Shown: positions 1 to 8,353 of the stretch, in pieces | How positions within the stretch are numbered: position 1 is the stretch's first letter | How the letters are laid out: the number at the start of each line of letters is the position of its first letter | NCBI GenBank assembly: GCA_020445785.1 | Contig: JAGRFZ010000060.1 | Span: 1 to 54,216 of the forward strand | Length of the DNA: 54,216 nt | Source: Rhodocyclaceae bacterium | GTDB lineage: Bacteria; Pseudomonadota; Gammaproteobacteria; Burkholderiales; Rhodocyclaceae | Direction of reading: 5' to 3' | Program-made: the position numbers and the translations under genes | The notes under the pieces: model-generated | What the model was told of the DNA's origin: nothing | Seen by the model: the letters and a program-made list of their open reading frames with translations, nothing else | Databases searched by the model: none

Positions 1-1
1 C

Positions 2-1183
2 GAAACCGACACGATGGACACCTTCGTCGAGTCCTCCTGGTATTTCCTGCGCTACGCTTGCGCGGACAACGCGGGGGCGATGGTGGATTCGGAGGTCGAC
101 TACTGGGCCCCGGTGGATCAGTACGTGGGCGGCATCGAGCACGCCATCCTGCACCTGCTGTATTCGCGCTTCTTCACGCGGGCGATGCGCGACCAGGGGC
201 TGACACGAATCTCCGAGCCCTTCACCCACCTGCTGACCCAGGGCATGGTCGTCGCGGAAACCTATTACCGCGAGGCCGGTGGCGGCAAGCGGCAATGGAT
301 CAACCCGGCGGAGGTCGCGGTCGAGCGCGACGACAAGGGGCGCATCGTCGCCGCGACGCTGGCCGCCGACGGTGGACCGGTGGTGATCGGCGGCACCGAG
401 AAGATGTCGAAGTCGAAGAACAACGGGGTCGATCCGAAGGCGCTGGTCGAGCGCTACGGCGCCGACACCATCCGCTTCTTCATCATCTTTGCGGCCCCCC
501 CGGACCAGCAACTGGAATGGTCGGACTCGGGTGTCGAGGGTGCCTACCGGTTCCTGAAGCGATTGTGGTCGTTTTCGCAGCGACGAGTTGCCGAGATTAC
601 CTGGTATGCCAGGCGAGGCCCCGAGCATCCGGACGTTTCCCAAGCGCTTTCTAACCTACCGGAGACCTTGACCGCAGTTCGGAGAGAGATCCACGTGATC
701 GTCCGGCAGGCGAGCTACGATTTCGAGAAGCATCAGTTCAACACCGTAGCATCGGCATCGATGAAGATACTGCGCACGCTCGAAGACGTCCCGTCAAGGC
801 TGGGCGCAGCAGGAGAACTCGGCGGACTGATCAACCCCCAACTTGCCGTGGTTGGGGAAGGCTTTTCGATCCTGCTCCGCCTGCTCGCGCCGATCACGCC
901 CCACATCGCCCACGTGCTGTGGCAGGAATGCGGCTTTGCTGGCGACATCCTCGACGCACCCTGGCCGCAGGTTTCGGAAGCCGCCCTGAAGCAGGACCGC
1001 ATCGAACTGATGCTGCAGGTGAACGGCAAGCTGCGCGGTGCGATCCAGGTCGATGCCGACGCCCAACGCGCCGCGATCGAGCGCGAAGCGCTGGCCAGCG
1101 ACGCCGCGACCCGATTCATGGACGGCAAGCCGGCGAAGAAAGTCATCGTCGTCCCGGGCCGATTGGTCAATATCGTCTGCTGA
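2..1183 (+). CDS. leuS: Leucyl-tRNA synthetase, C-terminal part (5' end cut by window)
   Basis: Charges tRNA-Leu with leucine in the cytoplasm. The reading frame is open from base 2, so the N-terminal half (HIGH motif and most of the editing domain) lies outside the window. Visible are the class I catalytic signature EKMSKSKNN (KMSKS at 401-415), the preceding [19 protein letters not shown] segment typical of LeuRS, the alpha-helical anticodon-binding domain (about residues 190-310 of the visible part) and the C-terminal tail ending in [10 protein letters not shown]. No frameshift is seen. The lipoprotein gene starts 11 bases after the stop, and lptE and holA follow, the usual betaproteobacterial order, so co-transcription is likely. 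Confidence 0.97.
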   Translation, partial: ETDTMDTFVESSWYFLRYACADNAGAMVDSEVDYWAPVDQYVGGIEHAILHLLYSRFFTRAMRDQGLTRISEPFTHLLTQGMVVAETYYREAGGGKRQWINPAEVAVERDDKGRIVAATLAADGGPVVIGGTEKMSKSKNNGVDPKALVERYGADTIRFFIIFAAPPDQQLEWSDSGVEGAYRFLKRLWSFSQRRVAEITWYARRGPEHPDVSQALSNLPETLTAVRREIHVIVRQASYDFEKHQFNTVASASMKILRTLEDVPSRLGAAGELGGLINPQLAVVGEGFSILLRLLAPITPHIAHVLWQECGFAGDILDAPWPQVSEAALKQDRIELMLQVNGKLRGAIQVDADAQRAAIEREALASDAATRFMDGKPAKKVIVVPGRLVNIVC

Positions 1184-1194
1184 GCCCCCAGTCG

Positions 1195-1401
1195 ATGCGC
1201 ACCGTCTGCCTTCTCCTGCTGCTGTCGTCCCTTGCTTCGCTGGCCGCGTGCAGCAGCAGGCATTGGTACGAAGGCATGCGTCAGGGCGAACGGGCACGCC
1301 AGGAGCGTATCCCGGGAGAACCGGCACGTACGTCTCCGGACGTCGATTACGATGCCTATCAGGCCGAGCGCGAACGCCTCGCAACGGAGCCCCAGCAATG
1401 A
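1195..1401 (+). CDS. Small lipoprotein, unknown function
   Basis: Predicted 68-residue lipoprotein. It opens with a short positively charged start and a leucine-rich hydrophobic stretch ending in a lipobox, LAAC, with the lipidated cysteine at residue 19, so it should be exported and anchored to a membrane. The mature part is only about 50 residues, charged, and rich in Arg, Glu and Tyr, with no domain I recognise. It sits 11 bases after leuS, and its stop overlaps the lptE start (ATGA at 1398-1401), implying translational coupling to LptE. A role near the LPS assembly machinery is only a guess from position. The start is the ATG giving a complete signal peptide. Confidence 0.75.
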   Translation: MRTVCLLLLLSSLASLAACSSRHWYEGMRQGERARQERIPGEPARTSPDVDYDAYQAERERLATEPQQ

Positions 1402-1904
1402 CCACGCAGCGCGCAGTCCGTCGTCGCCTGCTGGCCACCGCTGCCGCGCTGACACTGGCCGGTTGCGGTTTCCGCCTGCGGGGGGCACGCCCCCTGCCGT
1501 TCGCTTCGGTGCAGGTCACCGGTGCCGTCGGCGGCGATCTGGCCCGGCGCATCCGCAAGCGCATCGAGGCCGGCGGCACCACCCGCGTGGTGTCCGAGCG
1601 CAAGGGTGCCGAGGCGGTACTGGAACTCACCGGCGCCGGTCGCGAGAAGAACATCATCGGCTTGTCCGGCGCCGGCAAGGTGCGCGAATACGAATTCGTG
1701 CAGCACCTGCGCTTCCGCCTGCTCGACGGCGCTGGGCGCGAGTTGATCCCGGAGACCCGGCTAAGCGCGACCCGCGAAGCCACCTGGGACGATTCGGCCA
1801 TCCTGGCCAAGGACCAGGAAGAAGCGCTGCTGTTTTCGGACATGGAAGACGAACTGGTCAGGCAACTGATGCGCCGCCTCGAGGCCGCGCGCCGCGAGGG
1901 CTGA
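1398..1904 (+). CDS. lptE: LPS-assembly lipoprotein LptE
   Basis: LptE is the outer-membrane lipoprotein that plugs the LptD barrel and helps insert lipopolysaccharide into the outer leaflet. The protein has 168 residues, within the usual range. An Arg-rich start and hydrophobic helix lead to the lipobox LAGC (Cys23), followed by GFRLRG, the characteristic start of mature LptE/RlpB. The rest matches the family pattern, including a central REYEF strand and a late acidic helix with DMEDELVRQLMRRL. The start overlaps the upstream stop by ATGA, and holA begins at the base after the stop, so the genes form one tight transcription unit between leuS and proA. Confidence 0.92.
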   Translation: MTTQRAVRRRLLATAAALTLAGCGFRLRGARPLPFASVQVTGAVGGDLARRIRKRIEAGGTTRVVSERKGAEAVLELTGAGREKNIIGLSGAGKVREYEFVQHLRFRLLDGAGRELIPETRLSATREATWDDSAILAKDQEEALLFSDMEDELVRQLMRRLEAARREG

Positions 1905-2921
1905 ATGCCGGCGCTCAGGCCGGAGCAGTTGGCGGCTCATCTCGAGGCCCCGCTCGCGCCCCTGTACCTGCTGCACGGCGACGCCCCCTTGCTGATCGAG
2001 GAAGCAGCCGACGCGATTCGCGCGGCAGCACGCCGCCAGGGCATCGGTGAGCGGGAGATTCTGATCAGCGGCCAGGGCTTCCAGTGGCAGCAGCTCGCGC
2101 TCGCGAGCGGCAACCTGTCCCTGTTCGGCGAACGCAAGCTGATCGACCTGCGCATTCCCAACGGCAAGCCCGGCAAGGACGGCGGCGACGCCCTGCAGCA
2201 ACTGGCGGAATCCCTCCAGCCTGGCAGCGACGTGGCGCTGATCACCCTCCCAGAGCTCGACTGGAGCAGCCGCAAGGCCGCCTGGTTCACCGCCCTCGGC
2301 CGCCAGGCCGTGTCGCTCGAACTGCAGACTCCGGCTCGCGACCGTTTGCCGGCGTGGCTTGCCGCCCGCCTCGAACGACAACGGCAGTCGGCAACGGCCG
2401 AGGGGCTGGCATTCATCGCCGATCACGTCGAAGGCAATCTGCTCGCCGCCCACCAGGAGATCGGCAAGCTCGGCCTGCTCTATCCGGCGGGTGCACTCGA
2501 GCTCGCCCAGATCCGCGATGCGGTGCGCAATGTCGCCCGCTACGACGTGGACAGCCTGCGCCTGGCGATGCTCGACGGCGAGCCCGGACGGTGCGCCCGG
2601 CTGCTCGAAGGCCTGCGCGGCGAAGGCGAAGCGCCGCCATTCATCCTGTGGTCGCTGGCCAGCGACATCCGCGTGCTGGCCCGGCTGCGGGGCGCCCTCG
2701 ATGCCGGCCGGCCGACGGCCCCGGTCGTCAAGGCCGAGCGCGTGTTCGAGCCGCGCCGGCGGCGGGCCGTCGAGCGCGCCGCGAGCCGCCTCGACAGCCG
2801 CCGGCTGAGCGCCGCGCTGCGGCACGCGGCCCATATCGACCGCGTCGCCAAGGGCCTGGCGCGCGGCGAAGTATGGGACGAGTTGCTGCAACTGACCCTG
2901 CGCCTGCGCCCGCGGGGCTGA
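1905..2921 (+). CDS. holA: DNA polymerase III subunit delta
   Basis: The delta subunit opens the beta sliding clamp within the clamp-loader complex during DNA replication. The 338-residue product has the family length, with an N-terminal AAA+-like domain (LYLLHGDAPLLIEEAADAIR near the start), a middle lid region and a C-terminal helical collar domain. The start codon directly abuts the lptE stop, the gene order seen in many beta- and gammaproteobacteria. Nothing in the frame suggests disruption. A GC-rich 6-bp inverted repeat (2909-2914 with 2924-2929) straddles the stop, but no T run follows, so I do not call a terminator. Confidence 0.94.
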   Translation: MPALRPEQLAAHLEAPLAPLYLLHGDAPLLIEEAADAIRAAARRQGIGEREILISGQGFQWQQLALASGNLSLFGERKLIDLRIPNGKPGKDGGDALQQLAESLQPGSDVALITLPELDWSSRKAAWFTALGRQAVSLELQTPARDRLPAWLAARLERQRQSATAEGLAFIADHVEGNLLAAHQEIGKLGLLYPAGALELAQIRDAVRNVARYDVDSLRLAMLDGEPGRCARLLEGLRGEGEAPPFILWSLASDIRVLARLRGALDAGRPTAPVVKAERVFEPRRRRAVERAASRLDSRRLSAALRHAAHIDRVAKGLARGEVWDELLQLTLRLRPRG

Positions 2922-2944
2922 CTCGCGGGATCCCCGGCAACGCG

Positions 2945-2974
2945 CATTCGATGTTCTAATAGGAAGATCGAATG
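2945..2974 (+). promoter_or_regulatory. Hairpin enclosing the proA ribosome site and start codon
   Basis: CATTCGAT (2945-2952) and ATCGAATG (2967-2974) are a perfect 8-bp inverted repeat separated by 14 bases. The proA ATG (2972-2974) lies in the 3' arm and the AGGA Shine-Dalgarno core (2961-2964) in the loop. If the mRNA folds this way, translation from this start would be reduced unless the stem opens. A second in-frame ATG at 2990 lies outside the hairpin. The structure is seen; a regulatory role is inferred. Confidence 0.4.
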
Positions 2975-4267
2975 CCGCAACACTTCGCCATGGACACCAG
3001 AGAGTACATGCAGCAGGTCGGCCGCCAGGCGCGGGAAGCATCGCGTCGAATGGCCGGTGCATCGACCGCTGCCAAGAACGACGCCCTGCTGCGCATCGCC
3101 GGCGAAATCCGCGCCCGCCGCGACGCCCTGCTCGAGGCCAACCGCCGCGACATGGACCAGGCCCGTGGCGAGGGCCTGGACAACGCGCTGCTCGATCGCC
3201 TCAGCCTCGATCCGGCCAGCGTCGAGGCCATGGCCTCCGGGCTCGAGCAGATCGCCACCCTGCCCGATCCGGTCGGCGAGATCAGTGAGGTCAAGCGTCG
3301 TCCCTCGGGCATTCAGGTCGGTCAGATGCGGGTTCCGCTGGGCGTGGTCGGCATCATCTACGAAGCACGGCCCAACGTCACCGCCGACGCTGCCGCCCTC
3401 TGCCTCAAGTCGGGCAACGCGGCGATCCTGCGGGGGGGCAAGGAAGCGCTCCATGCCAATCAGGCCATTGCCGCCTGCGTGCGCGACGGCCTCGCCGCCG
3501 CCGGCCTGCCCGCTACTGCGGTACAGGTCGTCGAAACCACCGACCGTGCCGCGGTCGGTGCGCTGATCACGATGCCCGAGTTCGTGGACGTGATCGTCCC
3601 GCGCGGCGGCAAAGGCCTGATCGAGCGCATTTCCCGCGAAGCGCGGGTTCCGGTGATCAAGCACCTCGAGGGCAATTGCCACGTCTATGTGGACGACCAT
3701 GCCGACCGCGCGCAGGTGGTACCCATCGTCGAAAATGCCAAGACCCAGCGCTACGGCACCTGCAACACCGCCGAGAGCCTGCTGGTTGCTCGCGGGGCCG
3801 CCGCCGAGTTGCTGCCCGAGATCGGACGCATGCTGGCCGGCAAGGGCGTCGAGATGCGCGCCTGTGCCGAATCCTTGATGTTGCTGCGCGACGCCGGCAT
3901 CGATGCCGCCGTGCTGGCGTCCGCCAGCGAAGCCGACTGGGCGGAGGAGTATCTCGCACCGATCATCTCCGTCAAGATCGTGGACGGCCTCGACGAGGCG
4001 ATCGCGCACATCAACCGCTACAGTTCGGGCCACACCGAAGCGATCCTGACCGACCGCCACAGCCACGCGATGCGCTTTCTGCGCGAGGTGGACTCGGCGT
4101 CGGTGATCGTCAATGCCTCGACCCGCTTCGCCGACGGCTTCGAGTACGGGCTCGGCGCCGAGATCGGCATATCCACCGACAAGATCCACGCCCGCGGACC
4201 GGTCGGCCTCGAGGGGCTGACCAGCCGCAAGTGGATCGTGCTCGGCAACGGCGAAATCCGGCGCTGA
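2972..4267 (+). CDS. proA: Gamma-glutamyl phosphate reductase
   Basis: Reduces gamma-glutamyl phosphate to glutamate-5-semialdehyde with NADPH, the second step of proline biosynthesis in the cytoplasm. The 431-residue product is full length for ProA, an aldehyde-dehydrogenase-fold enzyme. The catalytic cysteine is in [11 protein letters not shown] (codon 3761-3763, residue 264), and [26 protein letters not shown] and the C-terminal [10 protein letters not shown] are all present. An AGGA site supports the ATG at 2972, but the in-frame ATG at 2990 (MDTREY) also gives a normal N-terminus. proB is not in the window. It lies 50 bases after holA. Confidence 0.96.
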   Translation: MPQHFAMDTREYMQQVGRQAREASRRMAGASTAAKNDALLRIAGEIRARRDALLEANRRDMDQARGEGLDNALLDRLSLDPASVEAMASGLEQIATLPDPVGEISEVKRRPSGIQVGQMRVPLGVVGIIYEARPNVTADAAALCLKSGNAAILRGGKEALHANQAIAACVRDGLAAAGLPATAVQVVETTDRAAVGALITMPEFVDVIVPRGGKGLIERISREARVPVIKHLEGNCHVYVDDHADRAQVVPIVENAKTQRYGTCNTAESLLVARGAAAELLPEIGRMLAGKGVEMRACAESLMLLRDAGIDAAVLASASEADWAEEYLAPIISVKIVDGLDEAIAHINRYSSGHTEAILTDRHSHAMRFLREVDSASVIVNASTRFADGFEYGLGAEIGISTDKIHARGPVGLEGLTSRKWIVLGNGEIRR

Positions 4268-4293
4268 AGCCTCGACAGACAAGATCGCGGCCG

Positions 4294-4881
4294 ATGGCAG
4301 CACCGCACCGATTCCGCACTTTCGTCCTGGCCTGCCTGCTCGGCATCGCGCAGGCGGCGACCGCGACCGAGGTCGCGGGGGTGCGCTTCGACGACACCGT
4401 CGAGGTCCAGTCCGCGACGCTGCGGCTGAACGGCGCCGGCCTGCGCACCCGCTTCTTCTTCAAGGTTTATGCGATCGGTCTGTACCTCTCCGCCGAGGCT
4501 GCGACGCCTGCCGCAGCGCTTGCCGCCACCGGCGCCAAGCGGGTGCGCATCGTTACTTTGCGGGAAGTTTCGGCCGAGAAGTTCGCCGATGCCCTGATGA
4601 ACGGCGTCCGGGCCAACCAGACGCCCGAGGCGTACGCGCGGATCGAGCCGAGGGTTCTCGACCTGCGCGCACGCATGCTCGCCAGGGGCAGCGCGAAGGA
4701 AGGCACCGAGGTGATCCTCGACCTGCTGCCGACGGCCGGCACCGTGTTGCAGGTCGACGGCGACCGCCTCGGCGAGCCGATTCCCGGCGCCGACTTCCAG
4801 CACGCCCTGCTCAGCGTCTGGCTGGGCGGCGCGCCGGTGGACGAAGGGCTTCGAAAAGCCCTCGCACCGGCGCGTCCGTAA
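4294..4881 (+). CDS. Secreted chalcone-isomerase-like protein
   Basis: 195-residue protein with a cleavable signal peptide (Arg-containing start, hydrophobic stretch, AQAATA region near residue 22) and a chalcone-isomerase-like fold. Family hallmarks are the opening EVAGVRFDDTVEV, the strand LNGAGLRTRFFFKVYAIGLYL, and the late GADFQHALLSVWLGG. Bacterial members are periplasmic proteins of unknown biochemical role, some thought to bind fatty acids, and there is no reason to expect flavonoid chemistry. It lies 26 bases after proA and 6 bases before ogt. The start was chosen because it gives a complete signal peptide. Confidence 0.85.
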   Translation: MAAPHRFRTFVLACLLGIAQAATATEVAGVRFDDTVEVQSATLRLNGAGLRTRFFFKVYAIGLYLSAEAATPAAALAATGAKRVRIVTLREVSAEKFADALMNGVRANQTPEAYARIEPRVLDLRARMLARGSAKEGTEVILDLLPTAGTVLQVDGDRLGEPIPGADFQHALLSVWLGGAPVDEGLRKALAPARP

Positions 4882-4887
4882 GCGCCG

Positions 4888-5391
4888 ATGCCAAAGCCGG
4901 GCTACCCGCAGCAACTCGAGCCGGGCGTATGCGCGGTCCTGCCGACCCCGTTCGGCGCGCTCGGTATCGCCACCACCGGCGAGGCGATCGCCGGCATTCA
5001 CTTCCTGCCGCCGGGTACGCCCGAGCAGCCGCCCCGGCATGCGCTCGCGGAAATGGCTTGGGAACAATTGTCGCGCTACCTAGCCGATCCCCATTGGCTT
5101 TTCGACCTGCCGCTCGCCCCGCGCGGGACCGACCACCAGTTGCGGGTGTGGAACGAAATCCGGCGGATTCCGTGTGGCGAAGTCCGGCGCTACGGCGAGC
5201 TGTCCTCGTCGATCCGCAGCGCGGCAAGGGCGGTCGGACAGGCGTGCGGCGCAAATCCCCTACCGGTCGTCGTGCCCTGCCACCGCGTCGTGTCGGCCAG
5301 TGGGCTCGGCGGATTCGCCAACGCACGCGACGGGTTCCTGGTGGACACCAAGCGCTGGTTGTTGCAGCACGAAGGGGCCTGGCCGCGATGA
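4888..5391 (+). CDS. ogt: Methylated-DNA–protein-cysteine methyltransferase
   Basis: Repairs O6-alkylguanine by transferring the alkyl group to its own active-site cysteine, in a single-turnover reaction. The acceptor motif VVPCHRVV is present, with the usual IPCGEVRRYGEL helix-turn-helix (DNA-binding) segment before it and GLGGFA after it. At 167 residues it is the short Ogt type without an Ada N-terminal regulatory domain. Its stop overlaps the xerD start (ATGA at 5388-5391), so the two genes are probably translationally coupled. Confidence 0.93.
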   Translation: MPKPGYPQQLEPGVCAVLPTPFGALGIATTGEAIAGIHFLPPGTPEQPPRHALAEMAWEQLSRYLADPHWLFDLPLAPRGTDHQLRVWNEIRRIPCGEVRRYGELSSSIRSAARAVGQACGANPLPVVVPCHRVVSASGLGGFANARDGFLVDTKRWLLQHEGAWPR

Positions 5392-6296
5392 CTGCGACCT
5401 CGGCCGGCACGAACTCGCCGGAAATCGATCGCCTGTGCGACACCCTGTGGCTGGAGCACGGCCTCAGCGCCAATACCTTGAATGGCTACCGGCTCGATCT
5501 CACGGCCCTCGAACGGTGGCTTGCCGCGCGGGGAAGGCCATTGATCGCAGCCGGGGCGGCAGATCTGCAAGGCTATCTCGCGGAGTTCAGCCGCACCCAC
5601 AAGGCGTCGAGCCAGCGTCGGCTCTTGTCGGCGATGCGTCGCTACTATCGGCAGCAACTGCTCGATCGCCGCATTGCCGAAGATCCCACGCTGCGGCTCG
5701 AACCGCCGATCCGTTCCGAGCGGTTTCCCAAGACGCTGACCGAATCCCAGGTCGAGGGACTGCTGGACGCGCCGGACACCGCTACGCCCCTCGGCCTGCG
5801 CGACCGCGCGATGCTCGAGACACTGTACGCCACCGGCCTGCGCGTGTCCGAACTGGTGCAACTGCGCGTCTTCGAGATCAACAGCCAGGACGGATTCCTG
5901 CGTGTCCTGGGCAAAGGGGCGAAGGAACGCCTGGTGCCGCTCGGACAGGCCGCCACTTCCTGGCTGCAGGCCTATGGCGCAGATTCCCGTCCGCAGATTC
6001 TGGCGGGCCGCGATTGCGAGTATGTCTTCGTCACCGGCCGGGCCGCGCCGATGTCGCGGCAGATGTTCTGGCGCACCGTGAAGAAGCACGCGATGTCGGC
6101 GGGGATTTCCGCGGAGCGGATTTCGCCCCACGTGCTGCGGCACGCGTTTGCGACCCATCTGCTCAATCACGGCGCCGATCTGCGCGCAGTGCAGTTGCTG
6201 CTCGGCCATGCCGACATCAGCACGACCCAGGTCTACACCCACGTCGCCCGCGAACGCCTCAAGACCGTGCACGCAAGACACCATCCGCGCGCCTGA
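5388..6296 (+). CDS. xerD: Site-specific tyrosine recombinase XerD
   Basis: XerD acts with XerC at dif to resolve chromosome dimers. The 302-residue product has the N-terminal SAM-like core-binding domain (about residues 10-95) and the C-terminal catalytic domain. The catalytic set is visible: Arg in TGLRVSEL, HVLRHAFATHL, the His of LLGHADISTTQ and the nucleophilic Tyr of VYTHV. The ending ERLKTVHARHHPRA is the XerD type rather than XerC. It looks chromosomal: no integrase-linked cargo, att site or tRNA is near. The start overlaps the ogt stop. Confidence 0.95.
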   Translation: MTATSAGTNSPEIDRLCDTLWLEHGLSANTLNGYRLDLTALERWLAARGRPLIAAGAADLQGYLAEFSRTHKASSQRRLLSAMRRYYRQQLLDRRIAEDPTLRLEPPIRSERFPKTLTESQVEGLLDAPDTATPLGLRDRAMLETLYATGLRVSELVQLRVFEINSQDGFLRVLGKGAKERLVPLGQAATSWLQAYGADSRPQILAGRDCEYVFVTGRAAPMSRQMFWRTVKKHAMSAGISAERISPHVLRHAFATHLLNHGADLRAVQLLLGHADISTTQVYTHVARERLKTVHARHHPRA

Positions 6297-6526
6297 GCGC
6301 GGACCCCGCGCCGCTGGCGCCGCCCCGATGTCGATGGCATCGCGCAGCCGAGCGCCGATCGGCAATGCACCGACGAGGCCATTGGCATGCCGTCGGCCCG
6401 GCAGGCCCTAAAGTTCCGCATTTTGCATGACGTTGACGCCCGCAAGCGGCGGCGCCGGCCGGTGCCCGTATGCACGCTGTGGACCGGTGCCGTGCGTACC
6501 GCCCAATCGATGTGGAGGCAGAGAGC

Positions 6527-7003
6527 ATGACCGTAGCGACCCGAACGAAGCAGCCGTACGTCGTGGAATGGCGCGACGGATTCAAGATCAACGTGACGCA
6601 GGTCGACCGGGAGCACAAGCACCTCTTCGCCCTGGTCAAGCAGCTCGACGTGACGACCGTGGACGACACCCTCGACGACTTGCTGGAATACGTCGTCACG
6701 CATTTCTCCAATGAGCAGCAGCTCATGGAAGACAGCGGATACCCCGGATTTGCCGACCACCTGAAGCTCCACGAAGAATTCAGCTCCACCGTCGCGGACT
6801 TCCTCAGCGTCAGTGATTCCTGGGACGAAACCCGCGTCCAGGAGCTGCGGCGGTTCCTGAACAAGTGGCTGATCGGCCACATCATGACCCACGACCTGCG
6901 CTTCGGAAACTGGTACCGCGAACATCACGGCGACAACGCCCACGAGCCGGTCACCGCACGTAAGAAGGTGGGCTGGTTCGATCGCCTGCTGGGCCGCGGC
7001 TGA
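6527..7003 (+). CDS. Bacteriohemerythrin
   Basis: A 158-residue soluble diiron O2-binding protein with all seven ligands in canonical spacing: His30 (DREH), His59 and Glu63 (HFSNE), His78 and His82 (HLKLH), His118 and Asp123 (HIMTHD). Such proteins store, carry or sense oxygen. GGAGG at 6514-6518 sits nine bases before the ATG at 6527 and fixes the start; longer upstream frames lack such a site. It appears monocistronic. Two other hemerythrin-type domains occur in this window (29835-31019 and 35428-36018). A 9-loop hairpin, GGCGC/GCGCC at 7010-7028, follows the stop and is trailed by CTTT, a weak terminator candidate. Confidence 0.93.
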   Translation: MTVATRTKQPYVVEWRDGFKINVTQVDREHKHLFALVKQLDVTTVDDTLDDLLEYVVTHFSNEQQLMEDSGYPGFADHLKLHEEFSSTVADFLSVSDSWDETRVQELRRFLNKWLIGHIMTHDLRFGNWYREHHGDNAHEPVTARKKVGWFDRLLGRG

Positions 7004-7297
7004 CCGCCAGGCGCTGCCGCACGGCGCCCTTTCCCCGGCCGCAATGGCGCCGCACCGCGTCGGAAAAACCTAGGCCCAGCCCCGACGCCAACCGACAGGC
7101 GACGCCCGCCCCCTCGCTCGCGGCCCAGCCGTCACCCGCCGGCTGCCCCGGCAGGCCCGCGACGCCCCGATCGCACAACGCCATCTGCACTGAGCACTGA
7201 CCATGATGTCCTCCGTCCCGGCCGCGACGGGTCCGCCGATGCGCCCGCGTACCGAGCGGGCGGCGGCAATCCGGGCGTCGATCGGAACGGCGCCAGG

Positions 7298-7744
7298 CTA
7301 AGCCCCCACGCCCGGCACCCGTCCAAGCAGGAAGCCCAACTGCTCGAGCTGGCGATCGCTGAAGTGCCGCGCAAAGTGTTCGCCGATCGCCGCACGGTAG
7401 ACCGGCCACATGCGACGAAGCAGGTCCAGGCCGGTGTCGGTGATCCGCACCCGGGCACCTCGGCCGTCCTCGGCGCAGGCCTGTCGATCCACCAGCCTTT
7501 CCTTCTGCAACCGGTCGATCAGACGCGATAGGTTGTATTTGCTCAGCAGCAGCTGCGCACCGAGTTCGTACTGGCGCAGACCGGTCGAACCGGCCCGGTT
7601 CAGCTCCAGCAGAACGTCGTACCAACGCAAAGGCGGCAGACCGGACTTCTTCAGATCGGCTTCGACACGCGCCAACAGCGATTGCTGTGCACGCATCAAG
7701 CGTGCCCACGCGGTGACGGTGGTTTCCTGGTGACTCGACATCAT
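7298..7744 (-). CDS. MarR-family transcriptional regulator
   Basis: 148-residue winged-helix regulator of the MarR type. The recognition region contains LRQYELGAQLLLSKYNLSRLIDRLQ and the wing contains EDGRGARVRITDTG, both typical. MarR proteins usually bind as dimers to palindromes overlapping their own promoter and that of a divergent neighbour. That layout is seen here: the rhodanese gene starts 108 bases away, with two palindromic sites between (7769-7780 and 7803-7814). The protein has several cysteine-free stretches and one Cys after the recognition helix (RQACAED), so a thiol or persulfide signal is possible but unproven. Tandem ATGs at 7744 and 7741 are both possible starts. Confidence 0.9.
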   Translation of the reverse strand: MMSSHQETTVTAWARLMRAQQSLLARVEADLKKSGLPPLRWYDVLLELNRAGSTGLRQYELGAQLLLSKYNLSRLIDRLQKERLVDRQACAEDGRGARVRITDTGLDLLRRMWPVYRAAIGEHFARHFSDRQLEQLGFLLGRVPGVGA

Positions 7745-7768
7745 GGTTGGAACACTAGCGCGCACTGG

Positions 7769-7780
7769 TTGCAGTTGCAA
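7769..7780. promoter_or_regulatory. Operator 1 between marR and rhodanese genes
   Basis: TTGCAGTTGCAA is an inverted repeat TTGCA-NN-TGCAA that overlaps the likely -35 element of the rhodanese promoter. The same pattern recurs 34 bases away. Binding by the adjacent MarR protein is inferred from this geometry. Confidence 0.6.
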
Positions 7781-7803
7781 CTTTATCGGCACCCCCCTAT
7801 AGT
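7775..7803 (+). promoter_or_regulatory. Sigma70-type promoter for the rhodanese gene
   Basis: TTGCAA (7775-7780), a 17-base spacer, then TATAGT (7798-7803), giving 4 of 6 and 5 of 6 consensus matches. Predicted transcription starts near 7810, about 43 bases before the ATG at 7853. Both operator-like palindromes overlap this promoter. Confidence 0.6.
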
Positions 7804-7814
7804 TGTACTTGCAA
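7803..7814. promoter_or_regulatory. Operator 2 between marR and rhodanese genes
   Basis: TTGTACTTGCAA is the same TTGyA-NN-TGCAA palindrome as operator 1 with one arm mismatch. It covers the region from the last -10 base past the expected transcription start of the rhodanese gene, a position suited to repression. Confidence 0.55.
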
Positions 7815-7852
7815 CCAGATGCTTGCCATCGACCCTTTCCTGGAGAACCACC

Positions 7853-8200
7853 ATGACGACATTCCGACGCATCCATCGCGATGACATCGAAGCCCACCTC
7901 AAGGCCGGCACGCCCATGCATCTGGTCGAAGCCCTGCCGCCCCGCCATTACGCCCAGGGGCACCTGCCGGGAGCGATCCGACTCGACCATGACGATGTAC
8001 GGACCCTGGCAGAGAGCCGGCTGCCGGCGAAGGACGCGCTGATCGTCGTGTATTGCGCCAGCGCCGCCTGCCAGAATTCACGCTTGACCGCCCGCACACT
8101 GGCCGCCATGGGCTACACGCGGGTCGCCGAGTACGAGGAAGGCAAGCAGGACTGGATCGAGGCCGGCCTCCCGCTCGAGCGGGCATCGGTCGCCTCCTGA
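7853..8200 (+). CDS. Rhodanese-like single-domain sulfurtransferase
   Basis: 115-residue single rhodanese domain, probably cytoplasmic. The active-site loop is VYCASAACQNS, with the persulfide-forming Cys after VY, and the domain also has the HLPGAIRLDHDDV segment typical of rhodaneses (usually HIPGA). The two Cys in the loop (CASAAC) may allow intramolecular disulfide or persulfide chemistry. It is divergently transcribed from a MarR regulator, and the shared region carries paired operators, so it is probably the regulator's main target. The substrate is unknown; sulfide or sulfane-sulfur handling is a reasonable inference. Confidence 0.9.
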   Translation: MTTFRRIHRDDIEAHLKAGTPMHLVEALPPRHYAQGHLPGAIRLDHDDVRTLAESRLPAKDALIVVYCASAACQNSRLTARTLAAMGYTRVAEYEEGKQDWIEAGLPLERASVAS

Positions 8201-8353
8201 GCGAGCGGCAGAACGCGCGGCGGGTGCGATCGGGCGCGGGGCGTCGCTCCCACGCAGCGCGTGAAAGGCTGCGGCCCGCTGCGCGGTCCATGATTGCAGG
8301 GCACGTTCGTCGGCGCACCCCCCGGCACGCCGACGAATCTCGAGGAGGCGAGC

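Noticed and set aside
540-800. Lower-GC stretch in leuS taken as a possible insertion or frameshift
   Set aside because: The frame is continuous and the translation keeps LeuRS features, such as the [14 protein letters not shown] helix.
5388-6296. Tyrosine recombinase as evidence of an integrated element
   Set aside because: It is the housekeeping XerD type in a conserved setting; no tRNA, direct-repeat attachment site, transposase or phage genes are present.
7004-7297. Possible small genes between bacteriohemerythrin and marR
   Set aside because: Frames in this stretch have no ribosome site or family features; only a weak hairpin at 7010-7028 is noted.
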